Positions 1 through 9,661 of a DNA stretch of 64,000 nucleotides are shown here, in pieces. The translations under genes and the position numbers were made by a program. Position 1 is the first letter of the stretch. The number at the start of each line of letters is the position of its first letter. Under the pieces are notes generated by a model. The model worked only from the letters and a program-made list of their open reading frames with translations, was not told the origin of the DNA and ran no database searches. The stretch is from Paenibacillus daejeonensis DSM 15491. Lineage in GTDB: Bacteria; Bacillota; Bacilli; Paenibacillales; Paenibacillaceae. Location: contig NZ_KB899659.1 in NCBI RefSeq assembly GCF_000378385.1, positions 1,081,418-1,145,417 of the forward strand, written 5' to 3'.

Positions 1-194
1 CCACCTGCCTGCTGTGAGTTGTAGAGCCCGCTCAACAGCAAATTGCCCCGCAGCAGCACCTGCTCCTCCTGATCAATAATTTCAATATGAGGGGTTAGTT
101 CGATTTCTTCCAGCTCATCGATGGCCGCGACCTCATCGGACAAGTGTACGCGCTCATAGACATCAAAACGCAAACCTTGGTTGGGATCCAGCAC
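1..194 (-). CDS. SpoVID-like spore coat morphogenesis protein, N-terminal part
   Basis: Only the first 64 codons are inside the window; the gene runs off the left edge. A GTG start at 194-192 follows a strong ribosome site (GGGAGGA at 201-207, 6-nt spacer). The translation begins VLDPNQGLRFDVYERVHLSD, followed by an acidic segment and an LRGNLLLSG strand. This resembles the N-terminal domain of SpoVID, which in Bacillus directs coat encasement and lies just downstream of hemL. A CATACAC motif at 214-220 resembles a SigE -10 element but would leave a very short leader. The identification rests on position and on an N-terminal resemblance from memory; the C-terminal LysM domain expected of SpoVID is not visible. 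Confidence 0.6.
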   Translation of the reverse strand, partial: MLDPNQGLRFDVYERVHLSDEVAAIDELEEIELTPHIEIIDQEEQVLLRGNLLLSGLYNSQQAG

Positions 195-283
195 GCTTCA
201 TCCTCCCTTCAGTGTGTATGCTCTATCGCATCATTCACTATCTATCTATATGGGATTAAGAGGACGCGCATGCCTATGAAATT

Positions 284-1225
284 TCAGAGGCTCTGGAGCT
301 CCTGCCACAGCGGGGCAAGCCAGGAAGGACGCCCGGCCTCGACCGTAACGGCATCCAACGTCCATGGATGTTCAAAGCGAAGCTGCTCGCCATGAAGTGC
401 CTGATGGGCTAACCGGGCTGTCGAACCGCCATAGAGACCATCACCGACCAACGGGTGGCCAAGGTGACCAAGATGAACACGAATCTGATGCGTTCGGCCG
501 GTTTCCAGCTGTACCCGGACCAGCGTCGCAGCCCGGCATCGCTCCAACACTTCGTAATGGGTGATCGCCGGGTCGCCACCAGGCGAAACTCTGCGACGGG
601 CCGGATGATGCCGGTCTTTGCCGATTGGCCAATCCAGCGTCCCCCGCTCTTGCTTTATACGGCCTGTGGCTACAGCCAGATAAATACGGCCCATCGTTTT
701 GCGGCGCAGCGCTTCATCCAGCTGCCATTGTGCGAGGTCATTTTTGGCGTACAGCACAGGACCTGACGTATCCTGATCCAGTCGATGGACATGACGAACT
801 GACGTATGTTGCCCGGTCTGCAGCATATGCCGAAGCGCTGCTTCGTCTAACGTTCCTGCCTCGCCGGGGCGGGACGGATGAACAGCCATGCCCGCAGGCT
901 TGTTAAACACGAGACTATGGTCATCCTCGAACAAAATATCCGGTACGGACACGGATGCATCGCGCGCAAGCCTATACAAGGGATGGCTCTTTAGATCCAT
1001 CGCAGGAAAGGCATGCAGCCGGATGCCATGCTCCGACACTGCAATGCCGCCCGTGGAAAACAGACGATTAATCCACTTGGCCGGCAAACCGCTGGCTTCC
1101 AATAGGAGACGTCGTGCTTCATGAGGGTGACGGGGCCTTTCACCTTCCAGCACAAAAGGGAGCGGCATCTCCAGCCACTCCCCTATGCGCTGTGCAGCGC
1201 GACGTGCAATGATCCATTCATTCAT
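284..1225 (-). CDS. RluA-family 23S rRNA/tRNA pseudouridine synthase
   Basis: Predicted to isomerise specific uridines to pseudouridine in rRNA or tRNA. The 313-aa product has the RluA motif HRLDQDTSG around residue 147, with the catalytic Asp, and the C-terminal GRTHQIRVHLGHLGHPLVGD motif. These identify the RluA/RluD/YhcT family firmly, but the target uridine cannot be told from sequence. Residues 1-85 are less typical and may be a degenerate S4-like RNA-binding region. The ATG sits 7 nt after the hemL stop with an AGGG ribosome site, so it probably belongs to the hem transcript. Bacillus does not have this gene at this place. Confidence 0.88.
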   Translation of the reverse strand: MNEWIIARRAAQRIGEWLEMPLPFVLEGERPRHPHEARRLLLEASGLPAKWINRLFSTGGIAVSEHGIRLHAFPAMDLKSHPLYRLARDASVSVPDILFEDDHSLVFNKPAGMAVHPSRPGEAGTLDEAALRHMLQTGQHTSVRHVHRLDQDTSGPVLYAKNDLAQWQLDEALRRKTMGRIYLAVATGRIKQERGTLDWPIGKDRHHPARRRVSPGGDPAITHYEVLERCRAATLVRVQLETGRTHQIRVHLGHLGHPLVGDGLYGGSTARLAHQALHGEQLRFEHPWTLDAVTVEAGRPSWLAPLWQELQSL

Positions 1226-1232
1226 CTAGACC

Positions 1233-2534
1233 CTATAGGCTCGCAAGCACACGATCATGCGCTGCAATCGTCTGTTCGATATCCGACTCGGTGTGCACCC
1301 CAGAGAGGAACATTCCCTCGTATTGGGATGGCGCAATGCTGATGCCCGCTTGCAGCATACCGGCGAAGTAAGTTTTGAACCGTTCAAGATCAGACAGCTT
1401 GGCTGTCTCATAGTTGATGACATGCGTATCCGTGAAAAACGGACAGATCATCGAACCGACCCGGTTAATCGTCGTAGGAATGCCATGCTTCTCTGCATTC
1501 GCCTCCAACCCCCGTTGGAGCTTCACGGCCAGCCGTTCCACTGCCTCATAACGCTCCTTGGTCATCAGTTGCAAGGTGGTATAGCCTGCAGCCATGGCCA
1601 GCGGGTTGCCCGACAGCGTGCCCGCCTGGTAGATAGGACCGGCTGGTGCCATCTGTTCCATAATTTCACGCTTGCCACCGTAAGCACCTACCGGCAGTCC
1701 GCCGCCAATCACCTTGCCCATGCAGGTCAGATCCGGCGAAATGCCGTACAGACCTTGGGCACTATGATAGTGCACCCGGAACCCTGTCATGACTTCATCA
1801 AAAATCAGCAGGCTGCCATATTGCTCCGTAATATCGCGCAGACCTTGCAGGAAGCCAGGCAGCGGCGGCACGACACCCATGTTGCCGGCAACCGGCTCCA
1901 CAATGATGCATGCGATTTCTTCGCCAAAGCGTTCAAAGGCAAGCCTAACCGAGTCCAAATCGTTATAAGGCACGGTCAAAGTATGGGTGGCGACGCTATC
2001 CGGCACACCTGGGCTGTCCGGCAGCCCCAGGGTAGCAACACCGGAGCCCGCTTTAATCAGCAAGCTGTCGGCATGGCCATGATACGAACCTTCAAACTTC
2101 AGAATTTTGGTACGCTTGGTATAGCCGCGTGCCAAGCGGAGCGCACTCATTGTCGCTTCCGTACCCGAGTTGACCATCCGCACAACTTCAACCGAAGGCA
2201 TACGCTCTGTGACAAGCTCGGCCATCGCGGTTTCCAGTTCTGTCGGCGCTCCGAAGCTGGTTCCCTTCTCAGCTGCCTGCTTGATCGCTTCGACCACTTC
2301 GGGATGGGCATGGCCCATGATCAGCGGCCCCCAGGAGAGCACATAGTCGATATAGCGATTGCCATCGATATCCGTAATTCGGCTGCCTTCACCGCGCTCG
2401 ATAAAACGAGGCGTTAGCCCTACCGATTTGAACGCGCGTACTGGAGAGTTGACCCCACCAGGTATCGATTGCTTGGCACGTGCGAAGGCTTCGCGCGAGC
2501 GCGCGTCCGAAAGTCCTGCTTGGTTGTTGCTCAT
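1233..2534 (-). CDS. hemL: Glutamate-1-semialdehyde 2,1-aminomutase
   Basis: PLP enzyme that turns glutamate-1-semialdehyde into 5-aminolevulinate, the second step of the C5 tetrapyrrole route. The 433-aa protein has normal family length. Visible signatures are the N-terminal [11 protein letters not shown], the GSYHGHAD segment and the lysine of [17 protein letters not shown] that binds PLP. A ribosome site (AGGTGGGA) stands 5 nt before the ATG. It lies 49 bp after hemB as the last true haem gene of the hemA-to-hemL run, matching the Bacillus hemAXCDBL order. Confidence 0.97.
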   Translation of the reverse strand: MSNNQAGLSDARSREAFARAKQSIPGGVNSPVRAFKSVGLTPRFIERGEGSRITDIDGNRYIDYVLSWGPLIMGHAHPEVVEAIKQAAEKGTSFGAPTELETAMAELVTERMPSVEVVRMVNSGTEATMSALRLARGYTKRTKILKFEGSYHGHADSLLIKAGSGVATLGLPDSPGVPDSVATHTLTVPYNDLDSVRLAFERFGEEIACIIVEPVAGNMGVVPPLPGFLQGLRDITEQYGSLLIFDEVMTGFRVHYHSAQGLYGISPDLTCMGKVIGGGLPVGAYGGKREIMEQMAPAGPIYQAGTLSGNPLAMAAGYTTLQLMTKERYEAVERLAVKLQRGLEANAEKHGIPTTINRVGSMICPFFTDTHVINYETAKLSDLERFKTYFAGMLQAGISIAPSQYEGMFLSGVHTESDIEQTIAAHDRVLASL

Positions 2535-2583
2535 CGGAATCCCACCTGTCTGTCGTATTGGTGTTGCTCAGAAACGATTCTAA

Positions 2584-3570
2584 CTAGTTGAGCCAGCGAG
2601 CCGCATCCTTGGCAAAATAAGTGATGATGAGATCAGCTCCGGCCCGCTTCATGCCGAGCAATGTCTCCAGCACAATCGCACGTTCGTCTAGCCAACCGTT
2701 AGCTGCTCCAGCCTTGATCATCGAATACTCGGCGCTCACATTGTAGGCCACGACCGGCAGATCGAAATTCTCTTTGAGCGCCCGGATGATATCCAGATAG
2801 GCGAGAGCCGGCTTGACCATCAGCATGTCGGCCCCTTCCAGCACATCGGACTCCGCCTCCCTCATGGCTTCGCGGCTGTTGGCCGGGTCCATCTGATAGG
2901 TCTTGCGGTCTCCAAACTGAGGTGTGGAATGTGCCGCATCGCGGAATGGACCATAGAAGGCGGATGCGTATTTGACGGAATAGGACAGGATCGGAATCGC
3001 TTCATAGCCTGCCTCGTCCAGACCGGCTCGAATCGCATGCACGAAACCGTCCATCATGTTGGAGGGTGCGATAATATCGGCCCCGGCTTCGGCTTGCGAG
3101 ATGGCTGTGCGAACCAGCAAGTCCAGCGAAGCATCATTATCCACGGTGGCCTCTCCCGAATCCAACTGGCGGACGACGCCGCAGTGGCCGTGATCCGTAA
3201 ACTGGCAAAGACACGTATCCGCAATGACAATCAGCTCCGGCACCAACGCTTTCACGCGGCGGGTCGCCTGCTGCACAATGCCATTCGCATCGTAGGCGGA
3301 AGTTCCTTCTGCATCCTTATGATCGGGGACACCGAACAGCAGGACGGCTTTGATGCCCAGCTCCGCAACCTCACGGATTTCCTCATCCAGATTATCCAGC
3401 GAATAATGATACACACCAGGCATAGATGAGATTTCTGCCTTCACGCCTTCTCCTGTCGTCACAAAAATCGGATAGATGAAATCGTCGACGGCTAGCGTAT
3501 TCTCTCTGACCATCGCTCGCAACGCGCCGCTGCCTCGCAACCGGCGATGTCTGACTGTTGGAAAACTCAT
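2584..3570 (-). CDS. hemB: Porphobilinogen synthase (ALA dehydratase)
   Basis: Condenses two 5-aminolevulinates to porphobilinogen. The 328-aa product has the cysteine-rich metal segment [16 protein letters not shown], which points to the zinc-binding form, plus the two active-site lysine regions [15 protein letters not shown] and [13 protein letters not shown]. The start is set by GAGAGGGG 7 nt before the ATG. In this window hemB is separated from the preceding cobA-hemD gene by 459 bp containing two structured repeats. It may therefore need its own promoter or depend on read-through. Confidence 0.97.
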   Translation of the reverse strand: MSFPTVRHRRLRGSGALRAMVRENTLAVDDFIYPIFVTTGEGVKAEISSMPGVYHYSLDNLDEEIREVAELGIKAVLLFGVPDHKDAEGTSAYDANGIVQQATRRVKALVPELIVIADTCLCQFTDHGHCGVVRQLDSGEATVDNDASLDLLVRTAISQAEAGADIIAPSNMMDGFVHAIRAGLDEAGYEAIPILSYSVKYASAFYGPFRDAAHSTPQFGDRKTYQMDPANSREAMREAESDVLEGADMLMVKPALAYLDIIRALKENFDLPVVAYNVSAEYSMIKAGAANGWLDERAIVLETLLGMKRAGADLIITYFAKDAARWLN

Positions 3571-3639
3571 TTGGCATCCCCTCTCGTTGGGTAGGTGTGA
3601 ACCGAACTCCGTGGAACGGATCGTGCTTCCGATCGCTGT

Positions 3640-3729
3640 TGTCCCCAGATTTCTAGAATTTCTAACCCCTTATCAGGGGAGAAATCCGGGGACAAAGGCG
3701 AGCGCTTCAACGCTTTCTGCAAGAAAGCG
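3640..3729. repeat. Compound inverted repeat between hemD and hemB
   Basis: Two adjacent hairpins. The first is long: TGTCCCC and GATTTCT (3640-3654) pair with AGAAATC and GGGGACA (3680-3694), enclosing a smaller CCCC-TTATCA-GGGG stem at 3666-3679. The second is an 8-bp stem, CGCTTTCT/AGAAAGCG, with a GCA loop at 3711-3729. No T-run follows on the minus strand, so it does not look like a simple terminator. It resembles the dispersed palindromic repeats I associate with Paenibacillus genomes, but no second copy is in this window. Confidence 0.7.
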
Positions 3730-3850
3730 GCTTCGAAAGCATAGGCTCTTCTCCAGCACAATTCCGTACACTCCGTCCGTTCACACCAGTAATTTATATA
3801 TGATCTCATAATCGCTTGAAAAATATAGCTTATTCCAAATTAAAATGCGA

Positions 3851-4017
3851 GTTCAAAAAGGTCACAATTCAGCACCGAGAAGGTTGCGATAACCTGCAGA
3901 AGGAGGAGCGGAGTGTAGGCAAACCTACATGAGCACCGGACTTCAAAGGTGAACGCAAGATTCGATGTCGAGTTAGCTTCCTGATTCTCTTCGTGATCAA
4001 TTGAGGACTTTTTGAAC
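3851..4017 (+). repeat. 167-bp TIR element, copy 1 (hem operon)
   Basis: Bounded by perfect 10-bp terminal inverted repeats, GTTCAAAAAG at 3851-3860 and CTTTTTGAAC at 4008-4017. It contains a hairpin at 3914-3929 (TGTAGG, loop CAAA, CCTACA). Clearly related copies lie at 54623-54789 (same length, opposite strand) and 56102-56255 (right end missing). It has no coding capacity, so it resembles a miniature inverted-repeat or structured-RNA element. It is inserted 12 bp after the cobA-hemD stop codon. Confidence 0.85.
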
Positions 4018-4029
4018 AACCTCTTAAAG

Positions 4030-5571
4030 TTACCTCTGGTTATGTCGGTAGGTAGCGATGGCGGAGAGGAGGGCGTCGACGGTGGCTTCCTCGGGTTCGA
4101 GGGCCACCTCCAGGCCAGCCTCGCGAGCGGTGGCCGCCGTTACGGGACCGATGCAGGCTGCCGTAATGCCGGCCAGCAATTCCGCGGGCGCTTCCACTCC
4201 CTGCTGCCGCAGCCGCTCTAGCAGATTGGTAACGGTAGAGGAACTGGTAAAGGTGATGACATCAATCTCCTTGTCCATTAGCTGCCTCAGCACTTCATCG
4301 TCTTCTCCGGTCTGTGCTAGAACTGTCTCGTAGACCGGCAGCGCGACCGCGTCTACCCCTGCCCGGCCAAGCTCCTGCGGGAGCACGTCCCGAGCCAGAT
4401 CACCTCGGGGCAGAAGCGCCCGTTGTCCAGGCTCCACCAGCTCAGCGAGCTGCGCTGCCAGTCCCTCCGCCTGGTAGGTCTGGGGCAGTTCGTCCGCAAT
4501 CAGGCCATATTGGAGCAAAGCCTTGGCTGTGCCCGGGCCTACCGCCGCCAGTCTGGCGCGGTGAAAACGCCGGATATCTACGCGCAGCTCTCGCAGCCAA
4601 CGGAAGAAGTAATCCACACCATTGGAGCTGGTAAAGATCAGCCAGTCAAAACTATCAGCCGCTTGCACGGCCTCTTGAACAGCCGCTGACGCTGCGGTAT
4701 TGGCGCGCATTTCAATGACCGGATACTCAACCGGTTCACCGCCCAGCTCTTCAATCTGTTCTGCCAGACGGCTCGCCTGGGCCCGTGCTCGCGTGACCAG
4801 TATTCTCGTCCCGAACAATGGTTTGCGTTCGTACCACATCAACTGCTCCCGCTGTCTGACTACCTCGCCTACCACAATAACAGCTGGCGGCTGAAAATTC
4901 GCTGCCAGAACCTGCGATTCTATCGTTTCGAGCGTCCCGACCAGCGTCTGCTGCTCCGCCCGTGTCCCCCACCTGATCAGTGCGACAGGCGTGGATGCGG
5001 GCTTGCCATGACGGATCAGTTGTTCGCTGATATAGCCGATCTTGGAGACGCCCATGAGAAAGACGAGTGTCCCCGTAGCCAGCGTTACCTTGTCCCAATG
5101 GATGGAACGGTCCAACTTGTCCGGGCTTTCATGTCCCGTAATGATCGACATCGAGGATGCCAGGTCGCGATGCGTAACCGGAATGCCAGCATAGGCTGGT
5201 ACAGCAATCGCCGAAGTGATGCCAGGCACGATTTCAAAAGGAATGCCGTGCTCCCGCAGCAGACCCGCTTCTTCGCCGACCCGTCCGAAAATTGTAGGAT
5301 CTCCGCCCTTGAGACGGGTTACGATTTTGCCCTGAAGCGCCAGGTCAACGAGCAGTTGGTTGATCTCCTCCTGCTTCATCGTATGACGGTCCGGCAATTT
5401 GCCTACGTACACTCGCTCCGCACCCGGCTTCAAGTGCTTCAAGAGACGCGGACTAGCCAAGCGATCATAGACCACAACATCGCAAGCCTCAATGCATTGA
5501 AGGCCGCGTACAGTAATCAGCTTCGGATCGCCGGGACCCGCGCCAACCAAATAGACGATTCCATTTTCCAC
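4030..5571 (-). CDS. Fused uroporphyrinogen-III C-methyltransferase / uroporphyrinogen-III synthase
   Basis: Bifunctional 513-aa protein. Residues 1 to about 245 are a SUMT/CobA methyltransferase, with [18 protein letters not shown] at the start, [12 protein letters not shown] and GIPVTHRD. This half makes precorrin-2 for sirohaem or cobalamin. Residues from about 255 to the end, beginning [16 protein letters not shown], are HemD, which closes hydroxymethylbilane to uroporphyrinogen III. The fusion is known in other Firmicutes. It places the branch-point product and the enzyme that diverts it in one polypeptide. The gene follows hemC by 4 bp, with a ribosome site (GGTGG) close to the ATG. Confidence 0.94.
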   Translation of the reverse strand: MENGIVYLVGAGPGDPKLITVRGLQCIEACDVVVYDRLASPRLLKHLKPGAERVYVGKLPDRHTMKQEEINQLLVDLALQGKIVTRLKGGDPTIFGRVGEEAGLLREHGIPFEIVPGITSAIAVPAYAGIPVTHRDLASSMSIITGHESPDKLDRSIHWDKVTLATGTLVFLMGVSKIGYISEQLIRHGKPASTPVALIRWGTRAEQQTLVGTLETIESQVLAANFQPPAVIVVGEVVRQREQLMWYERKPLFGTRILVTRARAQASRLAEQIEELGGEPVEYPVIEMRANTAASAAVQEAVQAADSFDWLIFTSSNGVDYFFRWLRELRVDIRRFHRARLAAVGPGTAKALLQYGLIADELPQTYQAEGLAAQLAELVEPGQRALLPRGDLARDVLPQELGRAGVDAVALPVYETVLAQTGEDDEVLRQLMDKEIDVITFTSSSTVTNLLERLRQQGVEAPAELLAGITAACIGPVTAATAREAGLEVALEPEEATVDALLSAIATYRHNQR

Positions 5572-5575
5572 CGTC

Positions 5576-6517
5576 TCAGCCCCTCACTTCTGCCAATATC
5601 TGCTCCGCGCCTTTGGCCTGCAGAGCCGCGGCGACTGCCAGTCCGAGAGCCAATGGCTCTTCGCCGGTAGCCGTGTGCCGCAGCATCGTTTCCCCGTCCG
5701 GTGATCCGACCATCCCGGTCAGTTCGATGGTGCCCGAGCTGCTCAAGGTTGCGTGCGCTCCGATAGGCACCTGGCAGCCACCATTAAGGGCGCCCAGGAA
5801 GCTTCGTTCCGCCTGTACGGCACGATCCGTCTCGGGATCATTGTACAAGGCCAGCAGCTCACGAACCTCCGTGTCGGATGCGCGGCATTCAATGCCGAGC
5901 GCACCCTGGCCAACTGCCGGTATGCATACGTCTGCTGGAAGAATGCTCGTTATCCGGTCGGTCCAGCCCATACGCTGTAGTCCGGCAGTTGCCAGCACAA
6001 TGGCATCAAACCCTTCGGTCTGCAGCTTGCGAATACGCGAGTCAATATTCCCTCGGATCCATTTTACCTCTAGGTCCGGACGGGCATGCAACAGCTGGCA
6101 AGAACGGCGCAGGCTGCTTGTACCAATGACCGCACCTGCCGGGAGATCCTCCAGCAACTGGCCATCCCGCGTGATCAGACAGTCTCTAGGATCGACACGC
6201 TTGGGCGTTGCCCCGTTCATCAGGCCTTCGGGCAGCTCGTAGGGCATGTCCTTCATGCTGTGGACGGCCATATCGATTACGCCATCAATAAGCGCTTGCT
6301 CGATTTCCTTTACGAACAAACCTTTGCCGCCCACTTTGGACAGTGTCACATCGACGATCTGGTCGCCCTTCGTTACAATCTTATGCAGCTCAAAGGTATA
6401 CCCCAGGCCATGAGCATCACTTAACTCCTGAAGCGCGTCAATGACGTGGCCGGTCTGGGTTAGCGCCAGAGAACTTTGTCTTGTGCCTACAATAATTTTT
6501 CTTTTGTGCTCATTCAC
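5576..6517 (-). CDS. hemC: Hydroxymethylbilane synthase (porphobilinogen deaminase)
   Basis: Polymerises four porphobilinogens into hydroxymethylbilane. I choose the GTG start at 6517 because AGGAAGG lies 8 nt upstream and the product then begins [20 protein letters not shown], the normal N-terminus. A longer frame opening at 6571 would overlap sirC. The 313-aa protein contains [11 protein letters not shown], whose cysteine carries the dipyrromethane cofactor, and [12 protein letters not shown]. It is flanked by sirC (17-bp gap) and the cobA-hemD fusion (4-bp gap), so all three are co-transcribed. Confidence 0.95.
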   Translation of the reverse strand: MNEHKRKIIVGTRQSSLALTQTGHVIDALQELSDAHGLGYTFELHKIVTKGDQIVDVTLSKVGGKGLFVKEIEQALIDGVIDMAVHSMKDMPYELPEGLMNGATPKRVDPRDCLITRDGQLLEDLPAGAVIGTSSLRRSCQLLHARPDLEVKWIRGNIDSRIRKLQTEGFDAIVLATAGLQRMGWTDRITSILPADVCIPAVGQGALGIECRASDTEVRELLALYNDPETDRAVQAERSFLGALNGGCQVPIGAHATLSSSGTIELTGMVGSPDGETMLRHTATGEEPLALGLAVAAALQAKGAEQILAEVRG

Positions 6518-6534
6518 GATATGTACCTTCCTCT

Positions 6535-7167
6535 CTAGGGTTGGCTGAGACTGATAAGAAGCTCGCGCCACCTGTCCTCGCTTTGTTCCGGTTGCCAGGC
6601 TGTCTCCGGCAGCTCCAGAGCCCGTCCCAGCATTTCCCGACGGGTCTGCGGGGGCTTATCCAACGCATGAATTCGCCGTCTTAGTTCGCCAAGCCAAGCC
6701 GTAAGGCATTCATACTCAGGACCATACTGCTGCTCCAATTCCCCTCGAATACGTGCGGCAAGCATCGGGCTAGCGCCCGAGGCGGAAACGGTTAGAACCA
6801 GTTCCCCACGGCGGACGATGGCAGGCGTCACAAATGAACTCGATTCCGGACGATCCGCAGCGCTATGCAAAATATCCAGACGTTGCGCCTCCATGATCAC
6901 TTGCCGGTTGACCTCAGGCTTGTCCGTAGCAGCAAATACCAACATGGCATCCGCCAAATCACCTTCCTGATAGGGTCTGTTGGAATACGTAATAGCTCCG
7001 GCGACCGCCAGTCTGGATAGCTCCTCTGTCAGCTCAGGACTGATGACGCTCACTTGGGCTCCCGCAGCAAGCAATCCTGATACTTTTCGCTCAGCCACAT
7101 TGCCGCCACCCACCACGACACAGCGTCTTCCCTCTACCTGCAGCATTACGGGATACAACCTGGCCAT
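6535..7167 (-). CDS. sirC: Precorrin-2 dehydrogenase (sirohaem branch, SirC/Met8-like)
   Basis: NAD-dependent enzyme that oxidises precorrin-2 to sirohydrochlorin; Met8-type members may also insert iron. The 210-aa protein opens with a Rossmann motif, [18 protein letters not shown], and has the NRQVIMEA and [12 protein letters not shown] segments of the family. GGAGG lies 8 nt before the ATG. Its place between hemX and hemC, beside the cobA-hemD fusion, puts the sirohaem branch inside the haem operon. This gene is missing from the Bacillus subtilis hem operon, where the sirohaem genes are elsewhere. Confidence 0.9.
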   Translation of the reverse strand: MARLYPVMLQVEGRRCVVVGGGNVAERKVSGLLAAGAQVSVISPELTEELSRLAVAGAITYSNRPYQEGDLADAMLVFAATDKPEVNRQVIMEAQRLDILHSAADRPESSSFVTPAIVRRGELVLTVSASGASPMLAARIRGELEQQYGPEYECLTAWLGELRRRIHALDKPPQTRREMLGRALELPETAWQPEQSEDRWRELLISLSQP

Positions 7168-7188
7168 AGCCTAGGCCTCCTCACTGCC

Positions 7189-8007
7189 TCAGGTCCAATC
7201 ATGAAATTGTGAGGCCGAATTCAAAAACAAGTTGATGAGCAACAACCCGAATGAAATCAGGTTCCATTTTGCCGTGCTGACTCCAGAATGACGCAGCACA
7301 TTGCGGCGAATCAGATAGAAAATATAAAACCCAAGTCCCAGAACGGACGTAAAGACCTTCCAATCAAGCAGCATGGCCGTCTGTCCTTCGACAATGATGG
7401 AGGCTATGGCGACAGCCAGCGACAAAATGAGCAGCGGCGTGCCAATCAATGCGGTCCGGTAGATGCTACGTTCAATGACTTCCAGGGAAGGCAGGCGCCT
7501 CATCGAGGCCGACCATTTGCGGCCTTTGAGCTTGCCATGCAAGAACAGATACATGCCTGCAAATATGGCACCAATCGTCAAAATAGCATAAGCGCATGTA
7601 ATGAGCGTGATATGAATATAGAGTAGTTCAATTGCTCGCTCCCAGGATTGCAATCCAATCACGGCAGCCGGACGACTGAAGAGGTTAACCGCAAGCAGAA
7701 CGAAGCCGATAAGATTGACAAAAAAAACGAGAAACTCGACACGAAAAAAACGGCTCATCATTAACGAAATAGTTATTAATAGCCAAGAGAACAAAAACAA
7801 ATATTCAAACAAGGATACCGTCGACATATCTCTGTGGGTCGTAAGTCGATATACGAGAAAACAAGTCTGCAATACCCATACGAAAATAAGCAGCCCTGTT
7901 CCCATCCGCTTAGCTCTCCGGCTTGCATCTGCAAGATCGGAGAAGTAAAACAGTAGGCTCAGGGCGTACACATAAATCATCATATCATACAAATAATTGT
8001 TGAACAC
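7189..8007 (-). CDS. hemX: HemX/CcsA-like integral membrane protein
   Basis: A 272-aa protein with about eight hydrophobic helices and little soluble sequence, resembling the cytochrome c assembly (CcsA/CcmC) fold. In Bacillus HemX sits directly after hemA and negatively affects the level of glutamyl-tRNA reductase; whether it does so here is inferred from synteny. The GTG start at 8007 is preceded by GGGAGG at a 10-nt distance; the ATG in between is out of frame. The gap to hemA is 29 bp. Confidence 0.9.
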   Translation of the reverse strand: MFNNYLYDMMIYVYALSLLFYFSDLADASRRAKRMGTGLLIFVWVLQTCFLVYRLTTHRDMSTVSLFEYLFLFSWLLITISLMMSRFFRVEFLVFFVNLIGFVLLAVNLFSRPAAVIGLQSWERAIELLYIHITLITCAYAILTIGAIFAGMYLFLHGKLKGRKWSASMRRLPSLEVIERSIYRTALIGTPLLILSLAVAIASIIVEGQTAMLLDWKVFTSVLGLGFYIFYLIRRNVLRHSGVSTAKWNLISFGLLLINLFLNSASQFHDWT

Positions 8008-8036
8008 TATTCATGCGCCTCCCGAACGATCCGGAC

Positions 8037-9431
8037 CTAAGGCGTGACGACAGCCAGCCCAGAGGCCGAGGCGCTGCCTTTGTCTTGCGCCTTTGCCCGT
8101 AGCTGCTTCATCTCGGCAGCCGCATCAAGCTCGGCTTGACGCTCGGCAGCTGCAGCTTGAGCCAACGGCTCCTCCAGAGCAAAGAGCTTGACAAACATGT
8201 CCATCGACTGGGCGGCATGCTTCTCACCGGCCATCTCTTTGACGCGGAGAATCGGATCCTGGAGCAGTTGATTAACGATGCTCTTGGTCAGCTTACGAAT
8301 CACCTTCAACTCCCGTTCATCAAGATCAGGAAGCTTGTTGACGAGGCTCTCCATCGTGTCTTCATGTATCGTTGCAGCTTTGGTCTGCAAGGAACGGATA
8401 AGTGGAATCACACCCAGCGTCTTATACCATTGCCGGAATGCATCCATTTCAATCAGAATCATGGTCTCAATCTTCGCTGCTTCGGTACGACGCAGTTCCA
8501 GATTACTCTCCACAATGCCTTCCAGGTCGTCGATATCATACAAATAGACACCGCCAACCTCAGCAATTGCAGGATCCAAATCACGAGGCACAGCAATATC
8601 AATCATAAACAAGGGACGAGACGGCCGGCGCTGCATCGCAGCCTCAACCTGGTCCCGGGTCAATACGTACCCGTCAGAACCTGTCGAGCTAATGATGATG
8701 TCTGCCTCATGCAACCGTCGCACCGCATCTTCCATAGATAGAGGCACGCCATTGAACTTGTCCGCCAATTGCACGGCGCGATCATACGTCCGGTTAACCA
8801 CCAGCACTTCATCTGCCCCGTTAGCGTAAAGATGCTTCGCTGTCAGCTCACTCATCTTGCCCGCACCGACAATCATAACGGTCTTATGATGAAATTGGCC
8901 AAAAATGCGTTTGCCGAGCTCGACTGCGGCATAGCTTACCGAAACGGCTGCTTCACCGATCGACGTCTCCGAATGCGCCCGCTTGGCCAATGTAATCGAC
9001 TGCTTGAACAACATATTGAACAGCGTTCCCGTCGTCTTCTGTTCCTGAGCGAGGAGGAAGGCGTTGCGGATCTGTCCAAGAATCTGTGTCTCGCCAATAA
9101 TCATGGAATCCAATCCGCATGTCACATGCATCAGGTGCTCGATCGCCTGATCATCCTCATACATGTAGAGGTGATTGGTGAATTGCTCGCGCGGAAGCTC
9201 GAACCACTGCTCCATAAAGGAGCGGATATGATGTCCACATAGCTGATGACGGTCCACGACCGCATAAATCTCCGTTCGATTGCAAGTCGCTACAATGACA
9301 CATTCCATAATACTGTTCGTCTGCTTCAGCTTGCGCAGCGCTTCCGGCAAATCGCGCTCTGCGAACGTAAACTTCTCCCTGACTTCTACCGGAGAAGTCT
9401 TATAATTCAGACCAACCACTACAATGTGCAC
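8037..9431 (-). CDS. hemA: Glutamyl-tRNA reductase
   Basis: Reduces glutamyl-tRNA(Glu) to glutamate-1-semialdehyde, the first committed and usually controlled step of haem synthesis. The 464-aa product starts at a GTG (MHIVVVGLNYKTSPVEVREK) with AGGTGA upstream. It shows the catalytic cysteine in VATCNRTEIYAV, the GLDSMIIGETQILGQ motif and the VGAGKMSELTAKHL NADP-binding segment. The last 45 residues are Ala/Glu/Lys-rich and look like a flexible tail. It is the first gene of the hem operon and has a candidate PerR box at its transcription start. Confidence 0.97.
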   Translation of the reverse strand: MHIVVVGLNYKTSPVEVREKFTFAERDLPEALRKLKQTNSIMECVIVATCNRTEIYAVVDRHQLCGHHIRSFMEQWFELPREQFTNHLYMYEDDQAIEHLMHVTCGLDSMIIGETQILGQIRNAFLLAQEQKTTGTLFNMLFKQSITLAKRAHSETSIGEAAVSVSYAAVELGKRIFGQFHHKTVMIVGAGKMSELTAKHLYANGADEVLVVNRTYDRAVQLADKFNGVPLSMEDAVRRLHEADIIISSTGSDGYVLTRDQVEAAMQRRPSRPLFMIDIAVPRDLDPAIAEVGGVYLYDIDDLEGIVESNLELRRTEAAKIETMILIEMDAFRQWYKTLGVIPLIRSLQTKAATIHEDTMESLVNKLPDLDERELKVIRKLTKSIVNQLLQDPILRVKEMAGEKHAAQSMDMFVKLFALEEPLAQAAAAERQAELDAAAEMKQLRAKAQDKGSASASGLAVVTP

Positions 9432-9447
9432 TGCGCAATCACCTGCC

Positions 9448-9475
9448 TTATAATCATTCTAAAGTAAGTATAGCA
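9448..9475 (-). promoter_or_regulatory. hemA promoter with candidate PerR box
   Basis: Reading leftwards there is an extended -10 element, TGCTATACT (TATACT at 9472-9467). Next comes TTAGAATGATTATAA at 9462-9448, which matches the PerR/Fur-family consensus TTATAATNATTATAA at every defined position but one. The box covers the expected transcription start and lies 16 bp before the hemA start codon, a position that would allow repression. In B. subtilis the hemAXCDBL operon is a known PerR target. Confidence 0.65.
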
Positions 9476-9612
9476 TAGTTCGACAAAGCTAACGTCCGCA
9501 TTTATGAAGAAAGTATGAAAACTCTACCTTCTATTGTAAACGATCCTAAGAATCTTATACCCCCATTTGAAATGAACCGATTCACTCGAATACTAACGTA
9601 GATCCTGATAGT

Positions 9613-9643
9613 AACAAAACAGCCATGGAGCGAGCTCCATGGC
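9613..9643 (-). terminator. Terminator of speD
   Basis: A 10-bp perfect inverted repeat, GCCATGGAGC/GCTCCATGGC (9622-9643), is followed on the minus strand by TGTTTTGTT. It lies just after the speD stop codon and upstream of the hemA promoter, so it separates the two transcripts. Confidence 0.85.
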
Positions 9644-9661
9644 TTGTGGGTAATAGCCGGG

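Noticed and set aside
3567-3809. 80-codon open frame upstream of hemB on the minus strand
   Set aside because: It runs through the compound palindrome (3640-3729) and overlaps the hemB start; its sequence is a translation of the repeat, and it has no convincing ribosome site.
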